In this document: positions 7,256 to 16,060 of the stretch, in pieces | Layout of the letters: every line of letters begins with the position of its first letter | Position numbering within the stretch: position 1 is the stretch's first letter | From: CAYYUA01 sp964542585 | GTDB lineage: Bacteria > Bacteroidota > Bacteroidia > CAILMK01 > CAYYUA01 | Direction of reading: 5' to 3' | DNA: 64,000 nucleotides | Assembly (NCBI GenBank): GCA_964542585.1 | Contig: CAZIUI010000002.1 | Location: forward strand, 1 to 64,000 | Translations under genes and position numbers: made by a program | The notes under the pieces: generated by a model | What the model saw: only the letters and a program-made list of their open reading frames with translations | Told to the model about the DNA's origin: nothing | Databases searched by the model: none

Positions 7256-9316
7256 TTATTGATTACTGTAAGGCTTAAACGGTAATCCGAGCCTTCCCTT
7301 GTGGGGTCCACCATTGCCATTAGATGGATTTTGGCCACCTTGATCATCGCCTTTCAACTGCCCTTCTTCCAACTCTGGCCGATCAGGTTCGTAGTCGGTA
7401 CTCAGAATCTTGAAAGTGGTCCTCCGGTTTTGCTGATGCTCTTCTTCAGTACACTCGGTACCAGGCCCTTCTCCATTTTCGCAAGAACAATTGTTTACAA
7501 GCTTGGACTCTCCGTAACCTTTGGGTACCAGCCTGGCTGAATCGATTTCATTCCGGATCAGGTAATCCACAACCGAGTCAGCCCGGCGTTGGGAAAGGTC
7601 CCGGTTGTAATCTTTAGAGGCTCGGCAGTCCGTATGGGACCTTAATTCAATCTTTAGGCGGGGATTACTGCGAAGGGTTTGAACCAGCTCGTCAAGGGCC
7701 TCTGCAGATTTCGGCCTTATATTAGCGCTATCAAGCCCGTAATAAATCCCTTCAACCTCAATTTCCTTAGGTGGAAAAGGTTCAATGCTTAAATTTCGAA
7801 TGAATTCCCGGGAGTATTCATAACCTTTGGTGGAAACAAATTTCTTTTGACTTCGGAAAAATTCTTCCTTTTTAGCATCTACTTCAAAGCGTGCATTTTT
7901 AGGCAGGTTGAATTTGTACTCCCCATCGGCATCAGTGGTTACGGAATCCGGTGAATCAAACTTATTGCTGGCCAGCTTCACCTTAGCATTCCTTACCGTA
8001 TCACCCGTTTTGGAATTGGTTACCACACCGGAGAGGTAAAATTTCAGTTCCTTCAGGAAGAAGCTGTAGATGTTATCACCACTACCACCACGATTGGTAG
8101 AGAAGTGGCCTTGGTTTCCATTTTCCGTAAAAACAATTCCAAAGTCATCTGAAGGGGAATTGATGGGATATTTCAAATTTTCCGGCTCAGACCAATTTTC
8201 TCCATCCCATTCGGATACAAAAATATCGTAGCCTCCCAGACTATTATGACCAGTAGATGCAAAGTAGAGCTTTTCGTTTTTATACATAAAGGGGAAACTT
8301 TCATCTCCTTCCGTATTGATTTTATCACCTAGGTTAACGGGTTCACCCCAGGTTCTACTTCGACTTACATAATGGGAGACGTATAAATCACGCCCACCTT
8401 TGCCATTCTCCATATTACTTGAGAAAAATAGGCGTTTTCCGTTCCCTGAAACAGAGGGATTGGCATAATTGACCGTTGAATCCTTGCAGAATGGTAGTTT
8501 CTTTTGGTCGCCATAGCCGCTAGCACCTTGCCTGCTGGATGCCATAATACGGCAATTGGTTTTTTCACCCTCTGGTCCATTGCATTGGGTGTAATACATC
8601 TTTCGTCCACGCTTAGCAAAAGTGGCAACCCCCTCGTTATAAGGCGTGTTCACATCACCTTCCAAAGGTTTAATTTCGCTGTAATACTCTCGTCTCCGGT
8701 CCCATTTAGCCTTATACAGATCTGTAAATTTCCGCCCGGTCCAGCGGTATTCATCATCATTTTCGGGATTTTTCCGGTCAGAGGTAAAGATCATGGTATT
8801 ACGATCACCCAGATAAGTAGGAGCAAAGTCACTTTCCCTGGAGTTAAGTCGTTGAGCTTCCTCTACTGTATACCTTGTGGAATCGTTTTTCCAGTCACGA
8901 TATCGTTTGACTTGCGCTATTCCCTCTTTCGCTTTTTCCTTCTTCCCAGGGGCCTTCTTCTTAAATTTCTTGTAAGTTTCAATTGCCTGCTCAAAATTCT
9001 GCTGAAGATTTTGCATTTGAGCCTTCCGGTAATAAACCATAGGATCGCTGTAATCCCGGCGGATAGCACGGTTATACCATGACTCAGCCCTTCGCCAATC
9101 ATTCTTCTTGCGATAGGATTCAGCTGCTTTAAACGCTATTGCCGATTTTTCAGCTTTATCGCGATCTTGGTCATAAAGTTTCTCGTACATGGAGGCAGCT
9201 TTATCAAACCGGTAAAGCTTGAAGGCTCGATTAGCTTCCTCTAGCGTGACCTTACAGGAGGCTATGAAAGGTAAGAGGGAGATCAAAAAAACGTAACGAA
9301 ATCGCATGCTTTTCAA
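7256..9316 (-). CDS. OmpA-family lipoprotein with TPR, PD40 propeller and carboxypeptidase-regulatory-like domain (PorE-like)
   Basis: 686 aa. The signal sequence MKSMRFRYVFLISLLPFIAS ends at Cys21 (lipobox IASC), so this is a probable lipoprotein. Then come TPR-like helices (about 25-140), PD40/WD40-like blades (LFFSSNMENGKGGRDLYVS, LYFASTGHNSLGGYDIFVS), a CarboxypepD_reg-like domain (SGVVTNSKTGDTVRNAKVKL) and a C-terminal OmpA domain (GLDSANIRP, SHTDCRASKDYNRDLSQRRA) that should bind peptidoglycan. The same architecture is found in PorE of Porphyromonas gingivalis, a type IX secretion component. Bacteroidota carry several paralogues of it, so I give no symbol. It is downstream of glnN on the same strand, 110 bp away. 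Confidence 0.85.
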   Translation of the reverse strand: MKSMRFRYVFLISLLPFIASCKVTLEEANRAFKLYRFDKAASMYEKLYDQDRDKAEKSAIAFKAAESYRKKNDWRRAESWYNRAIRRDYSDPMVYYRKAQMQNLQQNFEQAIETYKKFKKKAPGKKEKAKEGIAQVKRYRDWKNDSTRYTVEEAQRLNSRESDFAPTYLGDRNTMIFTSDRKNPENDDEYRWTGRKFTDLYKAKWDRRREYYSEIKPLEGDVNTPYNEGVATFAKRGRKMYYTQCNGPEGEKTNCRIMASSRQGASGYGDQKKLPFCKDSTVNYANPSVSGNGKRLFFSSNMENGKGGRDLYVSHYVSRSRTWGEPVNLGDKINTEGDESFPFMYKNEKLYFASTGHNSLGGYDIFVSEWDGENWSEPENLKYPINSPSDDFGIVFTENGNQGHFSTNRGGSGDNIYSFFLKELKFYLSGVVTNSKTGDTVRNAKVKLASNKFDSPDSVTTDADGEYKFNLPKNARFEVDAKKEEFFRSQKKFVSTKGYEYSREFIRNLSIEPFPPKEIEVEGIYYGLDSANIRPKSAEALDELVQTLRSNPRLKIELRSHTDCRASKDYNRDLSQRRADSVVDYLIRNEIDSARLVPKGYGESKLVNNCSCENGEGPGTECTEEEHQQNRRTTFKILSTDYEPDRPELEEGQLKGDDQGGQNPSNGNGGPHKGRLGLPFKPYSNQ

Positions 9317-9426
9317 AGCTTTTGTTGGGTGCTAAATTATCATTTTTCAGAAAACTGGACATGCAAACATCACTAATACCCATCAACCTTACCAAAAAAG
9401 GTTTGCCTAAAATGGCCTTAAAGCCT

Positions 9427-11604
9427 TTAACGGAAAAATAACAGCTCATGGTACTTGGGTACCTGCCAAAGCTGGTCGTCAATATTCAATTCTAATTTTT
9501 CAATGTGGTATCGAATACTTTCGAGGTAAGGCTTAACCTTGTCATTGTAAGCAGTGGCAATGGCTTTCGTATTTTCCAGAATATTAGCCGCTTTCCGCTC
9601 CTGTATCATTTCATAGACCTGCTGTTTAACGGCTTTAATATGCCATGCATTTTTTTCTATTGTCACCCTGAGCTCAGCACGGCTTTCCGTAATACCTATA
9701 CTATCCAATTTTTGAAGATGTTCAATAAGCATATCCTGGGTTTGGATAGCGGGCGGGATCACCCGGTTAAGGGCCATATCCTCCAGAATTCGGGATTCGA
9801 TCTGAATGTTTTTACCATACCGCTCCAGCTGCGTTTCATATCGTGCTTCAATTTCCCGCTTGCTCAGCACTTCGTTGTTATCAAAAAGGTTATGAACGCG
9901 GTCTAAAAGAAAAGTATCCAGCGCCTCTGGTGTGTCCTTAAGGTTAGAAAGTCCTCGCTTTTCAGCTTCTTGTACCCATTCATCACTGTAATTATCGCCT
10001 TCAAAGAGGATTGGCTTTCCATCCTGTAAATACCCACGAAGTATCCGGGTAATGGCTTGTTGTTGCCCTTCGCCTTTTTCCAGCGCTTGTTCCAGATCCT
10101 GGTTAAATTGCTTTAACTGATTAGCCACCATGGTATTGAGGGCTGTCATTGGGGAGGCAAGATTCATGGAGGATCCTCCTGCCCGGAGTTCAAATTTATT
10201 TCCAGTGAAAGCAAAAGGTGAGGTGCGGTTCCGATCAGTATTGTCCAGTAAGAGCGGCGGAACTTTAGGAATGTTCACATTCAAATTATTTGAGGCTTGT
10301 TGCTGCCCTTCCTCGGAACCGCTTTTACCATTTTCGAACTCTTGTAATACCCGTGTTAATTGTTCACCTATAAAAATGGACATAATAGCAGGTGGAGCTT
10401 CATTAGCACCTAACCGGTGGTCATTACCGGCATTGGCAACACTGGCCCGCAAAAGATCAGCATGGTCATGAACAGCTTTGATAACATTGATAAAATAAGC
10501 AAGAAAACGAAAGTTTTGCTCTGGGGTATCGCCTGGAGAGAGCAGGTTTTCCCCTTTTGTTGTTGAAATTGACCAATTGCAATGCTTTCCGGATCCGTTG
10601 ATCTGGGCAAAAGGCTTCTCGTGTAATAGCGCACGAAATTGATGACGCTTGGCTATCCGGTCGATTAGTTCCATCAAAAGCTGATTATGGTCTACAGCTT
10701 TGTTGACCTCTTCAAAAATTGGAGCGCACTCAAATTGAGCTGGCGCCACCTCATTGTGGCGAGTTTTTAGGGGAATACCCAGCTTCATGGCCTCTTGCTC
10801 CAGGTCTACCATGAAAGCATGAACCCGCTCTGGGGTAGACCCAAAGTAGTGATCGTTAAGCTGCTGTCCTTTAGCCGGTGGCCTACCAAACAGCGTTCGG
10901 CCGCTCATCACCAGGTCTGGCCTGGCATGGTAAAGGGCTTCATCTACCAGGAAGTATTCCTGTTCTACCCCGAGGTTAGCCTGCATTGGTTCTGACGCCT
11001 CATTGAAATAACCGAGTACTTCACCAGCCGCGTTTTCAAGCGCTTGAGCGGATTTTAACAATGGCGTCTTGTAATCAAGGGCCTCCCCTGTGTAAGCAAT
11101 AAAAATTGTGGGAATGCACAGGGTCAAGCCGGCTGAATTACTCATCAGAAAAGCCGGGGAGCTAGGATCCCAGGCCGTATATCCCCTGGCCTCGAATGTA
11201 TTACGGAGGCCACCGCTAGGTAAACTAGAGGCATCTGGTTCCTGCTGGATAAGCTCATTGCCACTGAAACTTTCAATGGCTTCACCATCTACTAAATCCA
11301 GGAAGGCATCATGTTTTTCTGCTGTCATTCCAGTTAGGGGCTGGAACCAGTGCGTATAATGGGTCGCCCCCTTTTTTACTGCCCAGTTTTTCATTCCCTC
11401 AGCCACCTGATCAGCTACTGAACGATTAATACTATCGCCCTGCTCAATAGCTGCTTTTACCTGTTTATAAGCCCCTTTGGAAAGGTATTGCTTCATGGTA
11501 TGAGTAGCAAAGACATATTCCTCAAACTGCTCAGATTGGGATCGCTTATCCGATCTTGAAGCTGGTTTCCTGGTTTGAGCAGTGGCAAGCGCTTGAAAAC
11601 GCAT
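9427..11604 (-). CDS. glnN: Type III glutamine synthetase
   Basis: 725 aa, the size of the long GSIII family typical of Bacteroidota rather than the roughly 450-aa GSI. Family landmarks include THYTHWFQPLTG near the N-terminus, AYTGEALDYKTPLLKS, GVEQEYFLVD (metal and substrate glutamates), RHNEVAPAQFECAP, GSGKHCNWSIS and GNDHRLGANEAPPAI. It makes glutamine from glutamate, ammonia and ATP in the cytoplasm. It starts a minus-strand pair with the OmpA-family lipoprotein gene. No nitrogen regulator is adjacent. Confidence 0.96.
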   Translation of the reverse strand: MRFQALATAQTRKPASRSDKRSQSEQFEEYVFATHTMKQYLSKGAYKQVKAAIEQGDSINRSVADQVAEGMKNWAVKKGATHYTHWFQPLTGMTAEKHDAFLDLVDGEAIESFSGNELIQQEPDASSLPSGGLRNTFEARGYTAWDPSSPAFLMSNSAGLTLCIPTIFIAYTGEALDYKTPLLKSAQALENAAGEVLGYFNEASEPMQANLGVEQEYFLVDEALYHARPDLVMSGRTLFGRPPAKGQQLNDHYFGSTPERVHAFMVDLEQEAMKLGIPLKTRHNEVAPAQFECAPIFEEVNKAVDHNQLLMELIDRIAKRHQFRALLHEKPFAQINGSGKHCNWSISTTKGENLLSPGDTPEQNFRFLAYFINVIKAVHDHADLLRASVANAGNDHRLGANEAPPAIMSIFIGEQLTRVLQEFENGKSGSEEGQQQASNNLNVNIPKVPPLLLDNTDRNRTSPFAFTGNKFELRAGGSSMNLASPMTALNTMVANQLKQFNQDLEQALEKGEGQQQAITRILRGYLQDGKPILFEGDNYSDEWVQEAEKRGLSNLKDTPEALDTFLLDRVHNLFDNNEVLSKREIEARYETQLERYGKNIQIESRILEDMALNRVIPPAIQTQDMLIEHLQKLDSIGITESRAELRVTIEKNAWHIKAVKQQVYEMIQERKAANILENTKAIATAYNDKVKPYLESIRYHIEKLELNIDDQLWQVPKYHELLFFR

Positions 11605-11750
11605 AAAGTTGACCTTTTTGTTTTTTAGGTGAGCCTATTAGAGGGTAGAACCCTTTAAACATTGATTGGTGCTGTTATAATAAATGCAAACCTAACTATT
11701 TCGCTTTTAGATGCCAGAGCATAATATGAAAGATGAAACAAATTCATTGT

Positions 11751-11758
11751 TATTTTTG
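11751..11758 (+). promoter_or_regulatory. -7 box of a Bacteroidota-type promoter for ffh
   Basis: TATTTTTG matches TAnnTTTG exactly and lies 21 nt before the ffh ATG. No clear TTTG is found at the -33 position. Confidence 0.4.
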
Positions 11759-11779
11759 CAAAGTAAAATGTGAACAATC

Positions 11780-13117
11780 ATGTTCGAAAGGCTTACCGAC
11801 CGGCTAGAAGATGCTTTTAAAAAGCTGAAAGGCCAAGGGAGGATTACGGATGTTAATATTGCTGAGACCCTAAAAGAAGTCCGGCGAGCCCTTGTTGACG
11901 CTGATGTTAACTACAAGATCGCAAAGGAATTTACCCAAGAGGTTAAGGATAAGGCCTTAGGCCAGGGAGTTATCAAATCTGTTTCTCCAGGCCAGATGAT
12001 GGTCAAGATTGTTCAGGATGAGCTAACGGAGCTCATGGGAGGCACGAAATCAGACCTGGACCTATCCGGTAATCCCCCTGTCATCCTTATGGCAGGGCTC
12101 CAGGGTTCAGGTAAAACCACTTTTACCGGTAAGTTGGGTCATTTCCTCAAAAATCAGAAAAATAGGAAGCCTTTATTGGTGGCTGGTGACGTTTACCGTC
12201 CAGCGGCTATTGATCAGCTCCAAACCCTAGGTGAGCAGATCGATGCTGAAGTCTACACCGAAAATGGCCAGACAGATCCTGTAGCTATTGCTGATAACGC
12301 CATTCACTATGCTAAGCAAAATGGGCATTCTGCAGTTGTGATAGACACGGCAGGGCGGCTATCCATTGATCAGGGCATGATGGATGAGATAGCCAGTATT
12401 AAGAAAAAGACCAACCCCACTGAAACCCTGTTTGTCGTTGATGCCATGACCGGACAGGATGCGGTCAACACCGCCAAAGCCTTCAATGACCAGCTGGACT
12501 ATGAGGGCGTTATCCTCACTAAAATGGATGGCGACACACGTGGTGGCGCTGCTATCTCAGTAATGAAGGTTGTACAGAAGCCGATTAAGTTCGTGGGCAC
12601 GGGGGAAAAACTAGAGGATGTTGACATTTTTTACCCGGATCGGATGGCCAACCGCATTCTGGGGATGGGAGATATCGTTTCCCTTGTTGAGCGAGCACAG
12701 GAAAAAGTGGATCAACAGGAAGCCGAACGGTTGCAGAAAAAATTCAAGAAAAATGAATTTGATCTGGATGACTTCCTTTCTCAAATACAGCAGATAAAGA
12801 AAATGGGGAATGTAAAGGACCTGGTTAAAATGATACCGGGAATGAACAAAATGGTAGGCGATGAGGAATTGGACGAGGATATGTTCAAGCATACCGAGGC
12901 CATTATTCGTGGGATGAAGCCTGCTGAGCGCCAAAGGCCCGAGATCCTCGATGCTCAGCGAAAGAAACGTGTTGCAGCAGGGAGTGGCACAACCGTACAG
13001 GAAGTCAACCAACTATTAAAACAAATGCAAGAAATGCGGAAGATGATGAAGAATATGAATAAAGGCGGTAAGAAAGGAAAAATGCCTCAAATGCAAGACT
13101 TAATGGGAATGTCATAA
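11780..13117 (+). CDS. ffh: Signal recognition particle protein Ffh
   Basis: 445 aa. It has an N domain (1-85), a G domain with P-loop GLQGSGKTT (106-114), GDVYRPAAIDQL, DTAGRL (189-194) and TKMDGDTRGGAA (from 247), and a Met-rich C-terminal M domain (Met-Lys stretch QEMRKMMKNMNKGGKKGKMP) that binds SRP RNA and signal peptides. With FtsY it delivers ribosomes making membrane proteins to SecYEG. It precedes rpsP by 78 bp, a common arrangement in bacteria. Confidence 0.98.
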   Translation: MFERLTDRLEDAFKKLKGQGRITDVNIAETLKEVRRALVDADVNYKIAKEFTQEVKDKALGQGVIKSVSPGQMMVKIVQDELTELMGGTKSDLDLSGNPPVILMAGLQGSGKTTFTGKLGHFLKNQKNRKPLLVAGDVYRPAAIDQLQTLGEQIDAEVYTENGQTDPVAIADNAIHYAKQNGHSAVVIDTAGRLSIDQGMMDEIASIKKKTNPTETLFVVDAMTGQDAVNTAKAFNDQLDYEGVILTKMDGDTRGGAAISVMKVVQKPIKFVGTGEKLEDVDIFYPDRMANRILGMGDIVSLVERAQEKVDQQEAERLQKKFKKNEFDLDDFLSQIQQIKKMGNVKDLVKMIPGMNKMVGDEELDEDMFKHTEAIIRGMKPAERQRPEILDAQRKKRVAAGSGTTVQEVNQLLKQMQEMRKMMKNMNKGGKKGKMPQMQDLMGMS

Positions 13118-13195
13118 ACAATGCCTTGACTCCTTGAACAGGAAAAGAAAAAAACTGACCTTTGCAGGGATTTCGTAAAGATTGAATGGTGAAAT

Positions 13196-13777
13196 ATGAG
13201 CGTTAAAATTAGACTTCAGAGGCGCGGAAGGAAGAAAAAGCCGCATTATAATATTGTAGTAGCTGATAGCGCTAAGCCAAGAGATGGTCGTTCCATCCAA
13301 AAACTTGGTTATTACAACCCGAATAGTCAGCCCGCTACAATTGAACTTAATAACGATAATGCCCTTTATTGGCTACAGGTAGGTGCGCAACCTACGCCTA
13401 CCGTTGATCGCATCTTGAGCTACCGGGGAGTTAAATACCGGAAACATCTCCTCAGAGGTGTAAAGAAAGGGTTACTTACAGAAGAAGAGGCTGATGAAAA
13501 GTATGCCAAATGGTTAGAGGATAAAGCGGCCGAAATTCAAAAGAAAGTAGAAGCCGTTCAACAAAAAAGCCAGGAAGAAGCGCAACAAAGACTTGAAGCG
13601 GAAGCTGCCATTAACCGTCAACGAGCTGAAGCTCTCAGAGCAAAAGAAACTGAAGAAGGTTCTGCTGATGAGGAAGCAGCTGCTCAGCCTTCTGAAAGTG
13701 AACAAGAAGCAACTGAGGAAGCCAGTGAAGAAACGGGAGAGGCTCCTAACGATGAAGCGTCCGATAAGCAAGAATAG
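13196..13777 (+). CDS. rpsP: 30S ribosomal protein S16 with long acidic C-terminal extension
   Basis: 193 aa. Residues 1 to about 85 are the S16 fold (VKIRLQRRGRKKKPHYNIVV, then GRSIQKLGYYNP). The rest is a Glu/Ala/Gln-rich, probably helical tail (residues about 100-193) with repeated AEA and EEA patterns, ending EAPNDEASDKQE. Extended S16 proteins are normal in Bacteroidota, while E. coli S16 is about 82 aa. It lies between ffh and rimM and is probably cotranscribed with rimM, with a gap of only 12 bp. Confidence 0.97.
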   Translation: MSVKIRLQRRGRKKKPHYNIVVADSAKPRDGRSIQKLGYYNPNSQPATIELNNDNALYWLQVGAQPTPTVDRILSYRGVKYRKHLLRGVKKGLLTEEEADEKYAKWLEDKAAEIQKKVEAVQQKSQEEAQQRLEAEAAINRQRAEALRAKETEEGSADEEAAAQPSESEQEATEEASEETGEAPNDEASDKQE

Positions 13778-13789
13778 CTTAATCACCTC

Positions 13790-14320
13790 TTGATCCTCCT
13801 AAGTCAGGATTTTGTGCCCTGTGGACATGTGCTAAAGCCCCATGGAAGACAGGGCGCTGTCAAATGCCTGTTTCGTCTTTTTTTCCAGCCAGATTTTGAA
13901 GCCCATACGTGGTGTTTCTTTTCCCTATGTAATAAACCTGTTCCCTTCTACATTGAAGCGATATCCTACTCGGATAGTGGAGGTTCGGTGATCAAATTAG
14001 CTGGAATAGACTCCCCAGAACAAGCTATAGCATACAAACAAACCCCTATCCTCTACGCTAAAGCTTCTCTTGAAAGCCGTGATCAAAAGGACCGGTCTCT
14101 AATAGGTTTAGAGGGTTTAGCGGTATATGACCAATCCCACCAATGGCAGGGTCTCATTACCAATACCACAGAACTAAGCGATCAACTCATACTCACTATC
14201 TCGCCTGGACGAGAGGCAAGACCCTTTGAAGCTCCCTGCCACCCAGACTTGGTCATAGGTATCGATAGGCAGCAAGCCTGGATTCAGCTGAACTTACCAG
14301 TTGGTATTGAAAACCTTTAA
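13790..14320 (+). CDS. rimM: Ribosome maturation factor RimM (TTG start)
   Basis: 176 aa. The N-terminal RimM domain is recognisable from DFVPCGHVLKPHGRQGAVKC, and a PRC-barrel-like C-terminal half follows (LIGLEGLAVYDQ, then HPDLVIGIDRQQAWIQL). It assists maturation of the 30S head around S19. There is no ATG between the rpsP stop (13777) and the conserved domain. The first usable start is TTG at 13790, giving a normal N-terminus (ILLSQDF before G-VLKPHG). A GTG at 13814 would cut into the domain. The usual neighbours trmD and rplS do not follow. Confidence 0.9.
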   Translation: MILLSQDFVPCGHVLKPHGRQGAVKCLFRLFFQPDFEAHTWCFFSLCNKPVPFYIEAISYSDSGGSVIKLAGIDSPEQAIAYKQTPILYAKASLESRDQKDRSLIGLEGLAVYDQSHQWQGLITNTTELSDQLILTISPGREARPFEAPCHPDLVIGIDRQQAWIQLNLPVGIENL

Positions 14321-14476
14321 AAACTTGATTTCCCTTTTTCAAGGATAACTTAAAATTGGTCGAGGATTCGAGACCACACAACATGGACAATACAGAAAGT
14401 AGATAAAGAAGATGCTTAAATAAAACTTTCTGTTAAATTTCCATATAATTGAAAGGGACAAATAGAGATAATGAAG

Positions 14477-14549
14477 TGGGCCCGGAGGGATTTGAACCCT
14501 CGACCAATAGATTATGAGTCTACTGCTCTGACCCCTGAGCTACGGGCCC
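14477..14549 (-). tRNA. tRNA-Met (anticodon CAT)
   Basis: Read on the minus strand it begins GGGCCCGTAGCTCAG and closes with CGGGCCC plus discriminator A. The anticodon loop is CTCATAA, so the anticodon is CAT, and the T arm carries GGTTCGAAT. The 7-bp acceptor stem (GGGCCCG / CGGGCCC) is perfect; 3' CCA is not encoded. The sequence lacks the initiator hallmarks, so it is an elongator tRNA-Met. A tRNA-Ile with modified CAT cannot be fully excluded. Confidence 0.93.
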
Positions 14550-14602
14550 GCTTAGAGTTAACTTTGCACGAAGGTAAAAAGATTGAATCAACTATTGAAG
14601 CC

Positions 14603-15241
14603 ATGTCCAATCCCTACGATACCATCATTTTTGACCTTGGAGGTGTGGTTCTGAATATTGACTACAAGCTGACTTTACAGGCTTTTAATGATCTGGGATT
14701 CCCAAATTTTGACCAGCTTTACACGCAGTTTAAACAGAGTGATCTGTTTGTTAAGCTTGAAAAAGGGCTCATCCATCCTTCTGATTTCTTGAATACGCTT
14801 CAGTCCTATAGTAATCGGCAAGTTAATCATGAAGAGCTTACTGAGGCTTGGAACGCCATGCTTTTGGACCTTCCACCGGAGAACCTGGAAGCAATCAAAA
14901 AACTACAGGACCATTTCCATATTTACCTGCTTAGTAATACGAACGCCATCCACTATGAATGTTTTTTTGATAAAGTTCAAGCATTATTAAGGAGCCGTTC
15001 CCTCGAGCCTTATTTCCATGCAAGCTATTACTCGCACCTTGTAAGAGAACGTAAGCCAGATCAAGCGGTCTTTAAATTGCTCCAGGAGCAGCAGCAATTG
15101 TCCCCTATCCGAACCCTTTTTATTGACGACAGCCCCCAACATGTGGAGGCTGCAAGGGCACTTGGCTTCAGCGTTCACCAAAAAGACCAAGCGGAAAGGC
15201 TTACGGCCACCCTCAAACAGCTTGGCTTAACGAAGGCATAG
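14603..15241 (+). CDS. HAD-superfamily phosphatase, YihX-like
   Basis: 212 aa from the ATG at 14603 (MSNPYDTIIFDLGGVVLNID). The HAD motifs are in order: FDLGGVV (nucleophile D11), LLSNTN (motif II), RKPD (motif III Lys) and FIDDSPQHVEAA (motif IV). The second Asp of the usual DxD is Gly, as in the YihX-type FDLGNV family, which acts on sugar phosphates. The substrate here is unknown. The same frame is open upstream to 14471, but that extension runs antisense through tRNA-Met and is not protein-like, so the downstream start is preferred. It converges with the enoyl-CoA hydratase gene, leaving one base between stops. Confidence 0.88.
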   Translation: MSNPYDTIIFDLGGVVLNIDYKLTLQAFNDLGFPNFDQLYTQFKQSDLFVKLEKGLIHPSDFLNTLQSYSNRQVNHEELTEAWNAMLLDLPPENLEAIKKLQDHFHIYLLSNTNAIHYECFFDKVQALLRSRSLEPYFHASYYSHLVRERKPDQAVFKLLQEQQQLSPIRTLFIDDSPQHVEAARALGFSVHQKDQAERLTATLKQLGLTKA

Positions 15242-15242
15242 T

Positions 15243-16031
15243 TTACCAGCTTAGTTCTTCTTTATTCAAGAAAGCCTCAATTCCGCGTTGACAATCATCA
15301 AAGCCTCTAGCCTTGGCATTGTTTTCTGCTGCATAATTGATGGCATCTTTGACCGGCATACTTTGGATATCCGCGATCATTTGCCGCGTGAGGGCAATTG
15401 CTTCAGGAGAAGTCCCGTAAGCAATTTGGTCTGCTAGTTCTTTAACGGCTTGCTGTATATCATGGGCTTCATAAACGCCGTTCAATAATCCAGAAGTTTG
15501 CATTGCCGGTGCCTTTTCCAATTTACCGGTTAAGAGCAGCTCTCGAGCTTTGGCTTCCCCCACCTTTCGCAAGAGAAATACCATGACAATAGCAGGCACA
15601 AATCCAATCTTTACCTCCGTGTAACCAAACTTAGCTTCCGGTACGGCGTAAATAAAGTCACAAACGGTAACAAGCCCACAGCCTCCGGCAATGGCATGAC
15701 CCTCCACCTGGGCTATAACCGGTTTGTCATGAAAGTAAATAAGCTGAAACAACTCTTTTAGGTGATTTGAATCCTGTAGATTATCCGAATAGGAGTAAGT
15801 TTGAAGCTTTTGAAGGGCCTCTAGATCTGCACCTGCACTAAAAACTTTACCATTGGCACGTATAACGATTACCCGTGATTCTTTTTCCTTTTCTGCCAGA
15901 CGAAATACCTCTTTGAGTTCACTTACCATTTCGCTGTTGAGGGCATTTCGCTTATCCGGGCGATTCAATGTGATATACCGGGTCCGATTTTCAAGATGGG
16001 TTTCAATGATATTATAGGATTGTTCATCCAT
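15243..16031 (-). CDS. Enoyl-CoA hydratase/isomerase family protein
   Basis: 262 aa crotonase fold. Family marks are ITLNRPDKRNALNSEM, the CoA and oxyanion elements FSAGADLEAL and HAIAGGCGLVTVCDF, and the catalytic region FGYTEVKIGFVPA with one candidate Glu. It hydrates or isomerises an acyl-CoA. The sequence type resembles methylglutaconyl-CoA hydratases of leucine breakdown as well as short-chain enoyl-CoA hydratases, and context does not decide between them. It begins 29 bp after the comEC stop on the same strand, so cotranscription is plausible. Confidence 0.88.
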   Translation of the reverse strand: MDEQSYNIIETHLENRTRYITLNRPDKRNALNSEMVSELKEVFRLAEKEKESRVIVIRANGKVFSAGADLEALQKLQTYSYSDNLQDSNHLKELFQLIYFHDKPVIAQVEGHAIAGGCGLVTVCDFIYAVPEAKFGYTEVKIGFVPAIVMVFLLRKVGEAKARELLLTGKLEKAPAMQTSGLLNGVYEAHDIQQAVKELADQIAYGTSPEAIALTRQMIADIQSMPVKDAINYAAENNAKARGFDDCQRGIEAFLNKEELSW

Positions 16032-16060
16032 GGAGATGGCAATTTTTTGTTTTCAGCGAT

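Noticed and set aside
8504..9082. 192-codon plus-strand frame
   Set aside because: Antisense shadow of the OmpA-family lipoprotein gene, whose domains are clear.
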